Below are positions 11,070 through 21,566 of a stretch of DNA of 64,000 bases, piece by piece (positions within the stretch are counted from its first letter, which is position 1; every line of letters starts with the position of its first letter). Below the pieces are notes generated by a model. That model was not told where the DNA came from. It saw nothing but the letters and a program-made list of their open reading frames with translations, and searched no databases. A program made the translations under genes and the position numbers. The DNA is taken from positions 248,001-312,000 of the forward strand of contig JAPFFF010000072.1 of NCBI GenBank assembly GCA_039105265.1, given 5' to 3'. The DNA comes from Tritrichomonas musculus. Lineage: Eukaryota; Parabasalia; Tritrichomonadida; Tritrichomonadidae.

Positions 11070-12215
11070 TCAAAGGTGAAAACATGGGTATGTTGTGACT
11101 TTTGTTGATTTTGGTATCGATAGATATCTTTTATCAATAAATGATGGAATTGATATTTGTGTTAATGATGAACATCGACAGAAAGCAGATTTTCCAATTG
11201 AAGTCACAGATGATGGAATTGATATTTGTGTTAATGATGAACATCCATAGAAAGCAGAATCTCCAATTGAAGTCACAGATGATGGAATTGATATTTGTGT
11301 TAATGATGAACATCGACAGAAAGCAGAATCTCCAATTGAAGTCACAGATGATGGAATTGATATTTGTGTTAATGATAAACATCGACAGAAAGCAGAATCT
11401 CCAATTGAAGTCACAGATGATGGAATTGATATTTGTGTTAATGATAAACATCCATAGAAAGCATAATTTCCAATTGAAGTTACAGATGATGGAATTGATA
11501 TTTGTGTTAATAATGAACACATACCGAAAGCGGAATTTCCAATTGAAGTCACAGATGATGGAATTGATATTTGTGTTAATGATGAACATCCATAGAAAGC
11601 ATAATTTCCAATTGAAGTTACAGATGATGGAATTGATATTTGTGTTAATGATGAACATCCACAAAAAGCATAATTTCCAATTGAAGTTACAGATGATGGA
11701 ATTGATATTTGTGTTAGTGATGAACATCCACAAAAAGCATAATTTCCAATTGAAGTTACAGATGATGGAATTGATATTTGTGTTAATGATGAACATCCAC
11801 AAAAAGCATAATTTCCAATTGAAGTTACAGATGATGGAATTGATATTTGTGTTAGTGATGAACATTCTCTAAAAGCAGAATTTCCAATTGAAGTCACAGA
11901 TGATGGAATTGATATTTGTGTTAATGATGAACATTCTCTGAAAGCATAATTTCCAATTGAAGTTACAGATGATGGAATTGATATTTGTGTTAATGATGAA
12001 CATTCTCTGAAAGCATAATTTCCAATTGAAGTTACAGATGATGGAATTGATATTTGCGTTAAATTGGTATTTCCATCGAAAAAAACATTGGATATTTCAT
12101 TTTCTTTTAATAACAAAAAATAAATAACTTCAATGTCATTTTTACTGGCCGCTTTTTGTAATGCTGTCTTATAAAAAAAATATGAAACATTGAAAAAAAT
12201 TGATGTCGATGAATT
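11070..12215 (-). pseudogene. BspA-like LRR array, copy 1, with transposon-altered C-terminus
   Basis: The frame is open from about 12215 to the stop at 11070-11072 but contains no ATG upstream of the array. It begins with a half ankyrin repeat (KTALQKAASKNDIEVIYFLL), followed by 13 units of a 23-residue leucine-rich repeat, SSLTQISIPSSVTSIGxxAF, of the BspA/TpLRR class (LRR_5). At DNA level the unit is 69 bp. The last residues PCFHL and the stop are encoded by the inverted repeat of the 6-kb transposon; the paralog at 59273 ends directly after KVTTY. BspA repeats in trichomonads are usually surface or secreted binding modules, but no signal peptide or membrane span is visible here. It is either an expressed partial gene or a dead one; the missing start favours dead. 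Confidence 0.7.
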
Positions 12216-12343
12216 TTATAAAAATATTCAATATTTGAAATATCATAAAATATACACTTATCGAACACAATTAAAATGTTTTATGATGTTATCTTATTGA
12301 ATTGTGGTCGCTGAAATCAGTTCTTCATCAAAATATTTGTGAT

Positions 12344-13513
12344 TTAAATAATTTTCATTTTGATTCCTTCTTCTTTCTCTTTCAATAAAAGGTTGAAAAG
12401 TTCGTTATATTTATAGAGGTGCAAATAGAAGAATCCATGCTCTTTGATGGTTTCTGTCTCTAAATAATAGTAATTATGGTATTTTATGCAATTACATGTA
12501 ATCATTTCGTTTCGTTTTGGATCTTTTTCTTCTTGAAACAGAAAATTATTTTGAATGTAGTCAGCGAAATCATTGTGATGGCATTTAATTGATTCAGTAA
12601 GGCATCTCAAATATTCGTTATTTGCTTCATTTAATTCTTCTTCATTTTTGTTATCAAATTTTGGTGGACAAACCTCCTTTGTTTCAAGAATATGAATCAA
12701 TGATGCATTTTTTGAATGAATCACATAAAGCCACAGCGATGCTCTCAATTCAACTTCACTCATCATCAAATATTGAAAAATTTGAATCGATCCAAAGAAA
12801 GCTGAATATTCAATCAGAGTCGTATCTTTTCGTTCGAGTAAGAATGAATTGGTCTCAAAAATTGATGGTGTAATTTGGCTTGAAAGTGAACAGTTACTCC
12901 GAGTCACATATGAAACGAATTCTTCAACTGAATCATTTCGTATCATTGAGCAAATGTGCGAGTCATTCTCGCCTTCTTGGCGTTTCAAATCATAGTTGTC
13001 AAAAATATTTGATGACTTATTTAAAAGTTCGTTTTTAACCGTTTTCATTTTCTCTTCTCCTAAAAATTCTTCGAGCTCGGGATAGAAAAAGTGGCAGTAA
13101 CGGTTACCGTTAGCTTCGTATTTAGTCATCATCGATTCGCAAATATTGTCTGTTAGTCTTATGACATCATTCGACAATAGAAAATGAACGAGTAATTTGT
13201 TGTCTTCAAAAATATAGAAGATTTCCTCATTTGACAAGGTCTGTTTGATTTGGTCTTTATAGTGAAGAAGAAGTTGTTGAGTTCTGGCGATGAAAGTTGT
13301 ATCACGGTGGTGTTCGTCACTGATATTTTTTATAATTCGCAAAAAGTCTTTCATGTCTTCAAAAGCTCCATCTTTGTCTTTCTGCTTGAGATTTGGAGAT
13401 GATCTTTCAAAACATTCTTCAATCGTTGTGTAGTCGAAATTCTCATCTGAATTTTCAAGAAATTCGAGAATGGCAGTGTAAAGCTTTTTTTTATCAGCGA
13501 TATAGCTTTCCAT
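12344..13513 (-). CDS. DUF3447/ankyrin-type protein, copy 1
   Basis: 389 residues from the ATG at 13511-13513; a frame extension upstream would need a TTG. The N-terminal half is helical and acidic. The C-terminal half has degenerate ankyrin helices (TLIEYSAFFGSIQIFQYLMM) and the diagnostic tail KCHHNDFADYIQNNFL found in trichomonad DUF3447 ankyrin proteins. I counted nine residue differences from the copy at 56774-57943, so the duplication is recent. The stop lies about 130 bp before the ankyrin/BspA frame on the same strand. In another frame the DNA after the stop still encodes NLNHK..FDEELISAT-like sequence, suggesting that the protein once continued. The function is unknown; ankyrins mediate protein contacts. 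Confidence 0.75.
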   Translation of the reverse strand: MESYIADKKKLYTAILEFLENSDENFDYTTIEECFERSSPNLKQKDKDGAFEDMKDFLRIIKNISDEHHRDTTFIARTQQLLLHYKDQIKQTLSNEEIFYIFEDNKLLVHFLLSNDVIRLTDNICESMMTKYEANGNRYCHFFYPELEEFLGEEKMKTVKNELLNKSSNIFDNYDLKRQEGENDSHICSMIRNDSVEEFVSYVTRSNCSLSSQITPSIFETNSFLLERKDTTLIEYSAFFGSIQIFQYLMMSEVELRASLWLYVIHSKNASLIHILETKEVCPPKFDNKNEEELNEANNEYLRCLTESIKCHHNDFADYIQNNFLFQEEKDPKRNEMITCNCIKYHNYYYLETETIKEHGFFYLHLYKYNELFNLLLKEKEEGIKMKII

Positions 13514-14803
13514 TATTTGCAAAGAGGAAAAAAAAAAAGTAATTTTTTATAAATATATTGAAAAAGTTTAAAATTTTAACGTTGATACTTTTTGAATAAT
13601 ATTTTTTATCATAAAAAATTATTATGGTTGTACCTGGTCAGCATTTGGTCAGATTCTTTGACCGCCCATGATGAATTAGAATGCCCTTGGACAATTTGAT
13701 TTTTGTTTCATTAAAATAATTTTGAAAAAAATATCATTCAAATATGTGTATGGCAACTTCGAAATAAAGTATTTTTATGTTTATTGTTTTAAGGGTAGGC
13801 TGACATGATCAAACTTTTTGAAAAGCTTATTTTCACTGAGTTCATACAAAAATCATTCCTTGTGGAGAATTTGCATTTATCAAAAATTAGTTAAATAATA
13901 TTTAACATAAATATATATAAACAAATATAAATAAACCATTTTTTATATATCTGAAATATATGATGCGATATAAAGATTCATATTTTCAATCAACAAATAA
14001 AAAATTTCTGAAATTATTCTATTAAAGGAAAAATATTTAAATATTGGTGTACACGTAATATTTATAATATATAAATATTATTATATTTTTTAATTTATAT
14101 ATATTTAATATATATGATTTAGATTTACAAAATATAAATCATTTTTTGAAATAAAATATAATTATATGATAAATTAATTTTCAATAGATATTGAAATATT
14201 TTCTTTTAGCTGGAAAATTGATATCTTCGAATAATTTAAATATTTTAATTATTATATTTCCTTTTATATTACAATGATTGATTAAAATATATAATATAAA
14301 TATTTTTAATAAAAAATAATTTTATAAAATGATATTCCTAAATAAAATATTCTAAACTCTTATAACCATCATTATTTGAGAAAAGATAAAAACGATGGTT
14401 CTCAATTTAAAATCTTTTTTTGAATCACATCTAAAGGAACTTTTCAATTAATTTATCAGAAATTATGAATAAAAATTGGAAAATATTATTTGGGAATAAT
14501 AATCATTAATATTAATAGTTGATTTAAAAAATTTAGAAAAAAATTTTTTTACATATGGCCAAAAAAGTTTTTTTATTTTCTTACAAAAAGTATATATTTA
14601 TTACCTTCATAACTAATACATTTCAATTTTATGTTTTTTGGAACGATTTTCTTAATTTGGAATATTATTTATAATATTATTTTGTGAAATTAGATGGTTT
14701 TTTTGACATATTCAGTTAGCTGAAAAACTTTTGAACATTTTTTTTTAGGTTTTGGTCGATTTTTATTTTTTGCATTTTGCTTTTAATATCGATCGTTAGA
14801 GGC

Positions 14804-17486
14804 AGTAGTATAGTATAGGCTCCGCTACCGCCAAGCCTATACTTGGGGGCTCCGCAGAGGCTCCGCACCCCACTACTCCAGGGGTTCGCACCCCTGGACC
14901 CCCTCAAAAGGCCCCCGCATTCAAAAAGTTCGCAGCAAAAAAAATCCAAACTCATACTTTTATCGTCTCGTTATCAAAATTATTTTAGCCCAAAAAAATC
15001 GACCTAAATGAATTTGTGGGATAAATCCCACCGGGGGCATATCCCCCGGATGGTCTGGGCTAAAGCCCAGCATGCATCCCCCCTCTTTTGCTTACGCAAA
15101 ATCTTTTTCTTTTTTGTTCTCTCCCCCCCTCTCGTCCCCCCCGCTGGGGGGGGGGGCTCAGATTACCTTCGGGCTATATATCTAAACACCTAGGGAGGCT
15201 CACTCCTAATGTCGTTCGCTAATATAGAATCTTTTTTATAATATGTAGTAGTATATATAAATGGCGTGATTTCTTAACGTTCCGTCAAGAAATCCCAACC
15301 ATTTTTTGTTAAGATATCCCTTCGAATCAAGAAGTTGTTTTACCATGATTGAAATGTACCCGACGCTCAATCCAGCTGAAGAACAAACACCAATCCCTAT
15401 AGAATATGCTTACTTTATAGTAATGAATGTATTTCATTCTTGGTGTTATCTTCAGCTAAGATACCATTTGATGTAAAGAATGTTGTATTTATCAATATAA
15501 AATTAGCTGTTGCATTGACAATAAAATTGCTACTATTTAATGGAAATTCAATATTGTTTATCCATATCTTATTTGGTTCGCATTGATATTCATACTTAGG
15601 AGTATTATTAACATTGAATGATATATTGATTTTGATTTCTTTATCACTGGCAACATTATTTTTGTTTTCATGATATGTCAAATAAAGCATAGCTTCATAT
15701 ACATCAAGTTGTTGGTCAAATTGATAACGAATGCTAGTACTATTTGGTATGCTGAATGTATAGTTAATTCGTGTTAATTTATTCTCTAACGCTGCTAATC
15801 TTGTCTCTAAGTTTTCTATCCTTGTCTTCAATACTTCATTCTCACTTTTCAAAGCATAATTGGTCAAATCAACAGGTTCAGGAATCTCACTTTTCAATGC
15901 TATTTTATCTTGCTTCAATATTTTTTCCGCTAATATTAATTTGGTATCAAAATAGTCTGCCCCGTTATCGATATAAAAGCACAGACCATTACTATCACTT
16001 TTATAATAAGTTAAGTAATAAGTTGTTCCGTCGATTTCAAAAGCGACATTAACATCTCCATCTTCAGTAATATCACCATTATAATCAAACAAATAATCAA
16101 ACTCTTTTACAAAGCCATCGTTATTTGATATTGTTCCAACAAGATGAGTTCCCCTAGTCAATTTTATTTTGACTTCCCACGTTCCTGAGCTATCTTGTAC
16201 ATTTTCAAAAGGCACATCGACAGCATCTTTATATATCAAATCATTTTTTTCTCGATATTTTGATAAATCTACGGCGGCAGGAATCTCACTCTTTACTTTC
16301 TCCAACGCCTCATTTACTTTATCAACGGTAGGGAAATTATCAAATTCAGCTTCTATTTCATTTACTTTTTCGGCAAGTAATTTAAATGCAGGCTTCAAAG
16401 AATCTCTAAATATATTACCAATATCCATTGCCCCACTTAAAGTTAAGGCTCCACTGTCAGGATTATCATTTTCATCTTCAAATTTTAAATCATCTAATGG
16501 TTTATATTCTTCTTCACACCACATAATTATTGGAGTAATATCTTTTGTGATAGACCTAGCGATGGTCCCAGACATGAAATTAATAGATGACCGCAACAAA
16601 TCACTCATGCCTTTCGTTGATTTGTTAGAGAAAATTCTCTTCAAAAATCCACCTCCATTTATGGTTGGAAAGCTGATTCCCTCGGGAAAAAGCTGCATGC
16701 CTATAGAGCCCATAGAACCTGCCGTTCCAGCTACTCCAAAAGCTAAAGCTGTCCATGACACAATTCTTAACTTATCAACATCTTCTTCTAGATGCTGAGT
16801 TATTGTTTCTGCTCTTGATACTCTTCCTTTGAGGCTTTCCATTGTCGTGCTCATTTCCTGGACGTCATAACTTATCACATCAACATTATTGCTTACCATA
16901 TTTAAATCACTTCTCATTGTAGTAATATTGTCGGCAGTAATAATTTTCGATGAGGTAATGTTATAGTCTGTATATAATGTTGTTGCAGCATTAGGATTGG
17001 GATATATCTCATAAAATTGTTGTTTGATAATATATTCGAAGGGGTTTGTTGTAGGGTCCCAATTGACCTCATCTATCGGGTCAACATATTCTTTGAATAA
17101 ATAGATTCTAATATTTCGTGAGTCATTAGGGGTTGATGAAGCATAACAATATTCTACTTTTTCACACGAATCTAATATACCAGTGATGAAATACCATTTC
17201 TTATCACTCTTTGGGTCATATATTTTTCCAGTAGGCCTCATAGAAAATCTGTTTGCCTTGATGGTACCGTCCAAAGTGATATCAAGATAAAACTCTTCCA
17301 CTTTGGAAATATCTAATTCGCTCCCTGTACCGTTAGGTCAAATACCCAAAATATTTGCGAACTTTTTGAATGTGGGGACCTTTTGAGGGGGTCCAGGGGT
17401 GCGAACCCCTGGAGTAGTGGGGTGCGGAGCCTCTGCGGAGCCCCCAAGTATAGGCTTGGCGGTAGCGGAGCCTATACTATACTACT
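14804..17486. mobile_element. Mini Polinton/Maverick-like element
   Basis: Inverted, GC-rich terminal arms of about 130 bp (14804-14930 and 17361-17486) begin AGTAGTATAGTATAGGC, are nearly identical and are flanked by the 5-bp direct repeat GAGGC. AG...CT ends and a 5-6 bp duplication fit Polintons. The arms contain internal palindromes around GGCTCCGCTACCGCC. The interior has one long gene and a G/C-run-rich stretch at 15010-15170. No polymerase, integrase, ATPase or capsid gene is present, so it is a short derivative. The ends look whole and the near-identity of the arms suggests a young age. Family assignment is inferred from the ends and the product type. Confidence 0.5.
15415..17301 (-). 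CDS. Fibre-like protein of the mini Polinton-like element
   Basis: An open frame of about 628 codons fills most of the element. The N-terminal part is a beta-rich region. The middle has a helical/coiled stretch and a short hydrophobic segment (TALAFGVAGTAGSMG). The C-terminal half has the motif VDLTNYALKSE, reminiscent of phage tail-fibre repeats, a heptad coiled coil (IENLETRLAALENKL) and a final beta-rich domain. Such fibre-like proteins are plausible for virus-like elements, but no homologue could be checked. Codon composition differs from the AT-rich surroundings. Confidence 0.5.
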   Translation of the reverse strand: MEEFYLDITLDGTIKANRFSMRPTGKIYDPKSDKKWYFITGILDSCEKVEYCYASSTPNDSRNIRIYLFKEYVDPIDEVNWDPTTNPFEYIIKQQFYEIYPNPNAATTLYTDYNITSSKIITADNITTMRSDLNMVSNNVDVISYDVQEMSTTMESLKGRVSRAETITQHLEEDVDKLRIVSWTALAFGVAGTAGSMGSIGMQLFPEGISFPTINGGGFLKRIFSNKSTKGMSDLLRSSINFMSGTIARSITKDITPIIMWCEEEYKPLDDLKFEDENDNPDSGALTLSGAMDIGNIFRDSLKPAFKLLAEKVNEIEAEFDNFPTVDKVNEALEKVKSEIPAAVDLSKYREKNDLIYKDAVDVPFENVQDSSGTWEVKIKLTRGTHLVGTISNNDGFVKEFDYLFDYNGDITEDGDVNVAFEIDGTTYYLTYYKSDSNGLCFYIDNGADYFDTKLILAEKILKQDKIALKSEIPEPVDLTNYALKSENEVLKTRIENLETRLAALENKLTRINYTFSIPNSTSIRYQFDQQLDVYEAMLYLTYHENKNNVASDKEIKINISFNVNNTPKYEYQCEPNKIWINNIEFPLNSSNFIVNATANFILINTTFFTSNGILAEDNTKNEIHSLL

Positions 17487-17933
17487 GAGGCAAATATTTT
17501 GGGTATTTGACCTAAACTTTTTCCGAAAGAGCTCCTTTGAAATAAATATTCTATGAGTTTATTCAATATTGAAAAGGGAAAAAAAATCATGTCAGTCTAC
17601 CCTTAAAAATATCTCACAATAATATCTATATTTTAATTTATTTTACTTTTTAATTTAATTTTTATATACTATTAAATAATATATATTAATATATATATAC
17701 CAAATATTAATATAGTTGGTGGACATAATTAACGTGCTTTCTATAGATCCGTAGCGCTTCAATAATTCCGTAGCAGTAGGTCAAATGAAATTGACCATTA
17801 TATTAAATTGACCTATATTACTTAAAATGTATTGTTTTTTTTTTCAATATTGCTATGAGTTTAAATTTGAATACTTTTTTATTGATTTTTGGTGAAAAGT
17901 GATGTGATTATATAAAGTCATGTCACTTTTCAA

Positions 17934-18122
17934 ATGGAATTGCTTGATCAAACTCATTTTACTGAAGATCAGAAATGGATTCTAGATTTAAGAATTCTTG
18001 AAAAAATGTCTTACCGCCAGATCCAGGCTGTTTGGGCAGCAGCTCATATTGAAGAAAAGGATGAGTTATCGCCAGCTGCCCTAAAAACTTGCTTTAGGCG
18101 GTCGTCGTTAGCCCTTTCATGA
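17934..18122 (+). CDS. Small HTH-like protein of the nested TA element
   Basis: 62 residues from ATG 17934. The segment KMSYRQIQAVWAAAHIEEKD followed by ALKTCFRR resembles a helix-turn-helix of the sigma-region-4 or transposase N-terminal type. The stop TGA overlaps the ATG of the next frame (ATGA at 18119-18122). This may be real coupling, or one gene split by a single-base change; the next frame continues with a basic region. Its position inside the inverted repeats suggests a transposon DNA-binding protein. Confidence 0.45.
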   Translation: MELLDQTHFTEDQKWILDLRILEKMSYRQIQAVWAAAHIEEKDELSPAALKTCFRRSSLALS

Positions 18123-18430
18123 AAAAAAGGCAAGCAATATCACAACCGTTTATTCATAATTTAACAGAAGACGAAAAGATATTATTACATAAAAAAAGGC
18201 GAAACAACAGATTAAACATTAATCGTAAATTAGTTACAGATAATCAAAATTTAAGAGAAATAAACGAATCAATTCACGAGAAAGAAGCTTTTAAATATTT
18301 ATGTGTTACTGGTCCTGTTGATTACATACCATTTTGTTTCAAAATACGAGATTACAAATTCAAAGATTTAAGCATATTTTCTAAATTTCATTTTTATGCA
18401 TGTCCAACATCAACTCCGGTATTTTTTTGA
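18119..18430 (+). CDS. Basic protein downstream in the nested TA element
   Basis: 103 residues from ATG 18119, overlapping the previous stop by four bases. The N-terminal half is very basic (HKKRRNNRLNINRKL) and the C-terminal half is hydrophobic and unrecognised. It could be the second half of the HTH protein at 17934. No catalytic motif was seen. Confidence 0.4.
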   Translation: MKKRQAISQPFIHNLTEDEKILLHKKRRNNRLNINRKLVTDNQNLREINESIHEKEAFKYLCVTGPVDYIPFCFKIRDYKFKDLSIFSKFHFYACPTSTPVFF

Positions 18431-20443
18431 AATATTATTTCCAATTTTTATTTTGAAATAATGAATAAAATTTATTTATAATATTTTTTTTCTATATCTA
18501 AACAAATATTTTCTTCCTTCTTCTTCTAGCGAACCAGAAGAAATAATGATTTGAGCATTTTTTTTTAACTTTTAATTTGAATGCTTTTTCCAACACCCTT
18601 TGAATAAGTTGATCGTAATATTCAAAATAATTATTTTCCTATTTTCAAAATGATCAGAAATTTCATCAAACGTCCTTTGAAAAAAGTTGATCGTAAAAAA
18701 ACTTTTAATTTGATAATTGTATGAGTCTTCATCTTTTTTAATAATATATTGTAAAATATTCTAAAAAAAAAAAAAAAATGATGTGAATTTTAGATGAAAA
18801 ATTATTTATCGTTATAATTTTTTAAATTAATGATATTTCGAGAAATAATATATTATATAATATTTAATTATTTCCAGAAATGAATGTAAAAATTTATATT
18901 TCGATTGATATTTACATTTTTTAAATTGGCCTTAAAATCCATTTTGACCTACCGCTTCGGATCATTTGAAGCGCTTAGGATTTTTTGAAGGCACGTTATG
19001 TTTTTGGGACATAATCATGTTTGCTCAACTTTTTGAATGGTAAACAAAAATAAAACACATTTTTCTCAATACTTTTTAAAGATGATTTGATAATATTATA
19101 TACTTTATTAATATATTTTATATACATCATTATTTAATTAAATGAGCTATTATATTTGCGATTTATATGAAATTTTGCCATTAATGTAAAAAAAAGTCAA
19201 AATGCTTATTTTATTCTCAATAATTGAAACTTGGGATTTAATAATAATATCATTAATTCATAATCAGTAATGATATAATTTTGTTAGATAATTGATATCT
19301 AAAAACTTTCATATAAGAAAATTTTGATGCACAAAATAAAGTTAAAAATCATATCACTTTTTTGTTTTTTTCCAATAAAAAATAAAAACTTTTAAATTTT
19401 TATTTAAATATTTGATATAATGCATATAGTATAATGATATTGAAAGAATAAAATTGGCGGTTCTACTCAAGATCTATTACCTTAATGAAAAAGAGTAACT
19501 TCTGAAATAACTTAAAAAGACTTTCAATTTTAGACATTGAGAAATTATTTTCATTATTTTAATAGTTCTTCTATACTTACCTAATATTTATTGATTAATT
19601 GCTATTTTTAATGCTATTGTAATAGAAAAAATAAAAAAGTGAAATTTGTATATTTCTTAGAAAAACCTGAAATCTTGATGGGAAACAATGATTTTTAGAG
19701 GATTAATAATATATTTCATTGTATGTGTTATCAAATAATGTAATTCTGAAATCATATCAATTATGCATGTGTGATTTATGAATGATTTTGAATGAAAAAA
19801 AGAAAAATGAAATTTTTCCAAGATTGATTCTTTTTCAACCATATTATTATATTTAATATATTATATGCATCATATAGATGGTTAATACTGCATCTAATTT
19901 GAAATAAAATAAACTCATTTTTCAAAATTAGTAATTTTGTATGAATGATTTTTGTCATATTTTGAAAACACTTTTTCTTTTTATATAATTATTATTTCAA
20001 TAATTTTTTTTCTAAAATATAATATATACATTATATTCTAAAAAATAACTATGTTAGAGCAAATTAAAGCAACCTTTTTTTTATGGTAAAAACATGAAAT
20101 GTGATATGAAATGAGTTTTTTGAGTAGTGAAATGAAAATGAAACCATTTTTTCTAATTATCTATTTTATTTCAATAAATAATAATGATACATTTTAATTA
20201 TAGATGAAAAGTAAATTATAATTTTTTTCAAATAATAAAAAAATATTCAGAAATTAAAAATTCGATATCATATTTATGATCAAATTTAGTTTGATAAAAG
20301 TGAATGAAAATCGGGGAATAGAATGTATCCAATATGATATTAATTGTTCTACAATTGTTTTTTTAAAAGTCCAATTTGAATATATAGAAATGATGTGAAA
20401 ACATAATTATGTCTCCAAAACAGAATTATGTCCACCAACTATA

Positions 20444-21566
20444 TTTTTAGTTTTTCAAAAATTACAGATATCTCTCTAAATGAAAAAAAAATGTAAAAAG
20501 TATTGTTAATATTCATGTTTAACTAATTAGTATAATTGATGTTTAACGATTATTATTCATTTTTCCTCATTGATACAGGTGTAACCAATACTTTTTGAAA
20601 AAAAAAAAAAATGAAAGATTTGCATTTTTCTTGGAATGATATGAATGCTTCATTTAGTTACTACATTTTATACTTAGACATTAGTGTATATATTTTATCT
20701 AAATAAATTAAATTTATCAATATTCTTTGTTTGCACGTTTATATAGACTTTTGCTTAATGCATTAAATTAACAGTCAATTTAGATTAATTTCATATAATA
20801 ATATGCAAATATATATATTGAAATTAATATAGATATATATTATAATAATCTCTTTAAATACTCTATATTTGAACAGATACATATATTTTTATGTGACAAT
20901 TAAATTCAATGCTCAAAAAAAGAGATTTTGTGAATGAATAGAAATGTATTGAAAATTTCAGATAAAATACTTCTATTCAATTTTTTATTTCAATAAAGGT
21001 AAGCCGGCGAAAACTTCAGATTTTTATAACTATATAAAATTAATTGATTTTATATTTTTAAATATATTTATTTTTATCAAAATTAATGATGATTTTACCG
21101 ATAGATATTTAATAAAATTAAATTTATATTTGTATATTTGTATATTTTCATTTTTTTCGGAAATTGAATTAATTTAAATGGCCTATACAAAAGCTATTTG
21201 CTAAGAAGAAATTTATCTTTGTTGGAGTAAAAAAATCTTCAAATTGATTCCAATTGATGAAAATTCCAAGTACTAATATAATTCACCAACTTTTTTGAGT
21301 ATAAATCCAAAAAATAATGGTTCGTGCAAATAAATTTATTATTTTTATCGATTATAAACCATGCAAATAAATTAATTATTACCACAATTATAATCCGCGT
21401 TGTACTTTCAATGTTCAGTATTGTTTTTCATAATTTCATATATTCTTATTTCATTTTATCCAAATCAATAAAGCTTTATCTATATTTTTGCGTTTAAATA
21501 AAATATTATAATTAAAAATAAAGCATTTTTATATTTATTTATCAAAAATTAGTTTTGATATATTTT
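20444..21566. other. AT-rich spacer, no gene seen
   Basis: About 1.1 kb of low-complexity AT-rich DNA with one ACTTTTTGAA word at 20590. No coding frame, TIR pair or RNA was recognised. Confidence 0.6.

Larger units (their letters stand above)
5024..11088. mobile_element. 6.07-kb TIR element (TA target site) inserted at a BspA stop codon
   Basis: A 38-bp perfect terminal inverted repeat starts CCCATGTTTTCACCTTTG and ends in the complement at 11088, with TA on each side (5022-5023 and 11089-11090). Comparison with the paralogous locus at 59270 shows the uninterrupted target, so the borders and TA duplication are well supported. It carries one clear gene (5434-6351) and holds two later insertions (6926-8517 and 8706-10004); without them it would be about 3.15 kb. 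No DDE transposase domain was recognised. Superfamily assignment rests only on the TA target (Tc1/mariner-like). Confidence 0.85.
13792..17603. mobile_element. 3.8-kb TIR element (TA site) hosting a mini Polinton-like insert
   Basis: The terminal repeat AGGGTAGGCTGACATGAT at 13792 matches the complement at 17586-17603 with one change, flanked by TA on both sides. Without the insert at 14804-17486 it would be about 1.1 kb, i.e. a small non-autonomous element. No gene of its own is visible in 13792-14803 or 17492-17603. Confidence 0.65.
17732..18996 (+). mobile_element. 1.27-kb TA-flanked TIR element nested in the repeat of copy 2
   Basis: An imperfect ~55-bp terminal inverted repeat starts ACGTGC and contains AGCGCTTCAA and GTAGGTCAAA at matching positions. 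The TA at 17730-17731 and 18997-18998 is the duplication: removing the insert restores GGACATAATTATG as expected from copy 1. It encodes two overlapping short frames (17934-18430). This is Tc1/mariner-like by target, but no DDE domain was seen. Confidence 0.8.
17713..20441. mobile_element. 1,462-bp TIR element, copy 2 (inverted, with nested insert)
   Basis: Same ends as 3557-5018 but in opposite orientation, flanked by TA (17711-17712 and 20442-20443). Removing the nested element at 17732-18996 and one TA leaves 1,462 bp, exactly the length of copy 1. The two copies differ by scattered single bases only. No transposase was recognised. The identical length and low divergence point to recent movement. 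Confidence 0.85.

Noticed and set aside
11134-11872. Long open frames opposite and out of frame to the BspA array (both strands), also 58210-59263
   Set aside because: The 69-bp period is a multiple of three, so any frame free of stops in one unit is open throughout. The products are monotonous Ile/Asn/Met repeats.
12344-13522. Start of DUF3447 copy 1 nine bases upstream (13522)
   Set aside because: That start is TTG. The paralog begins at the ATG equivalent to 13513.
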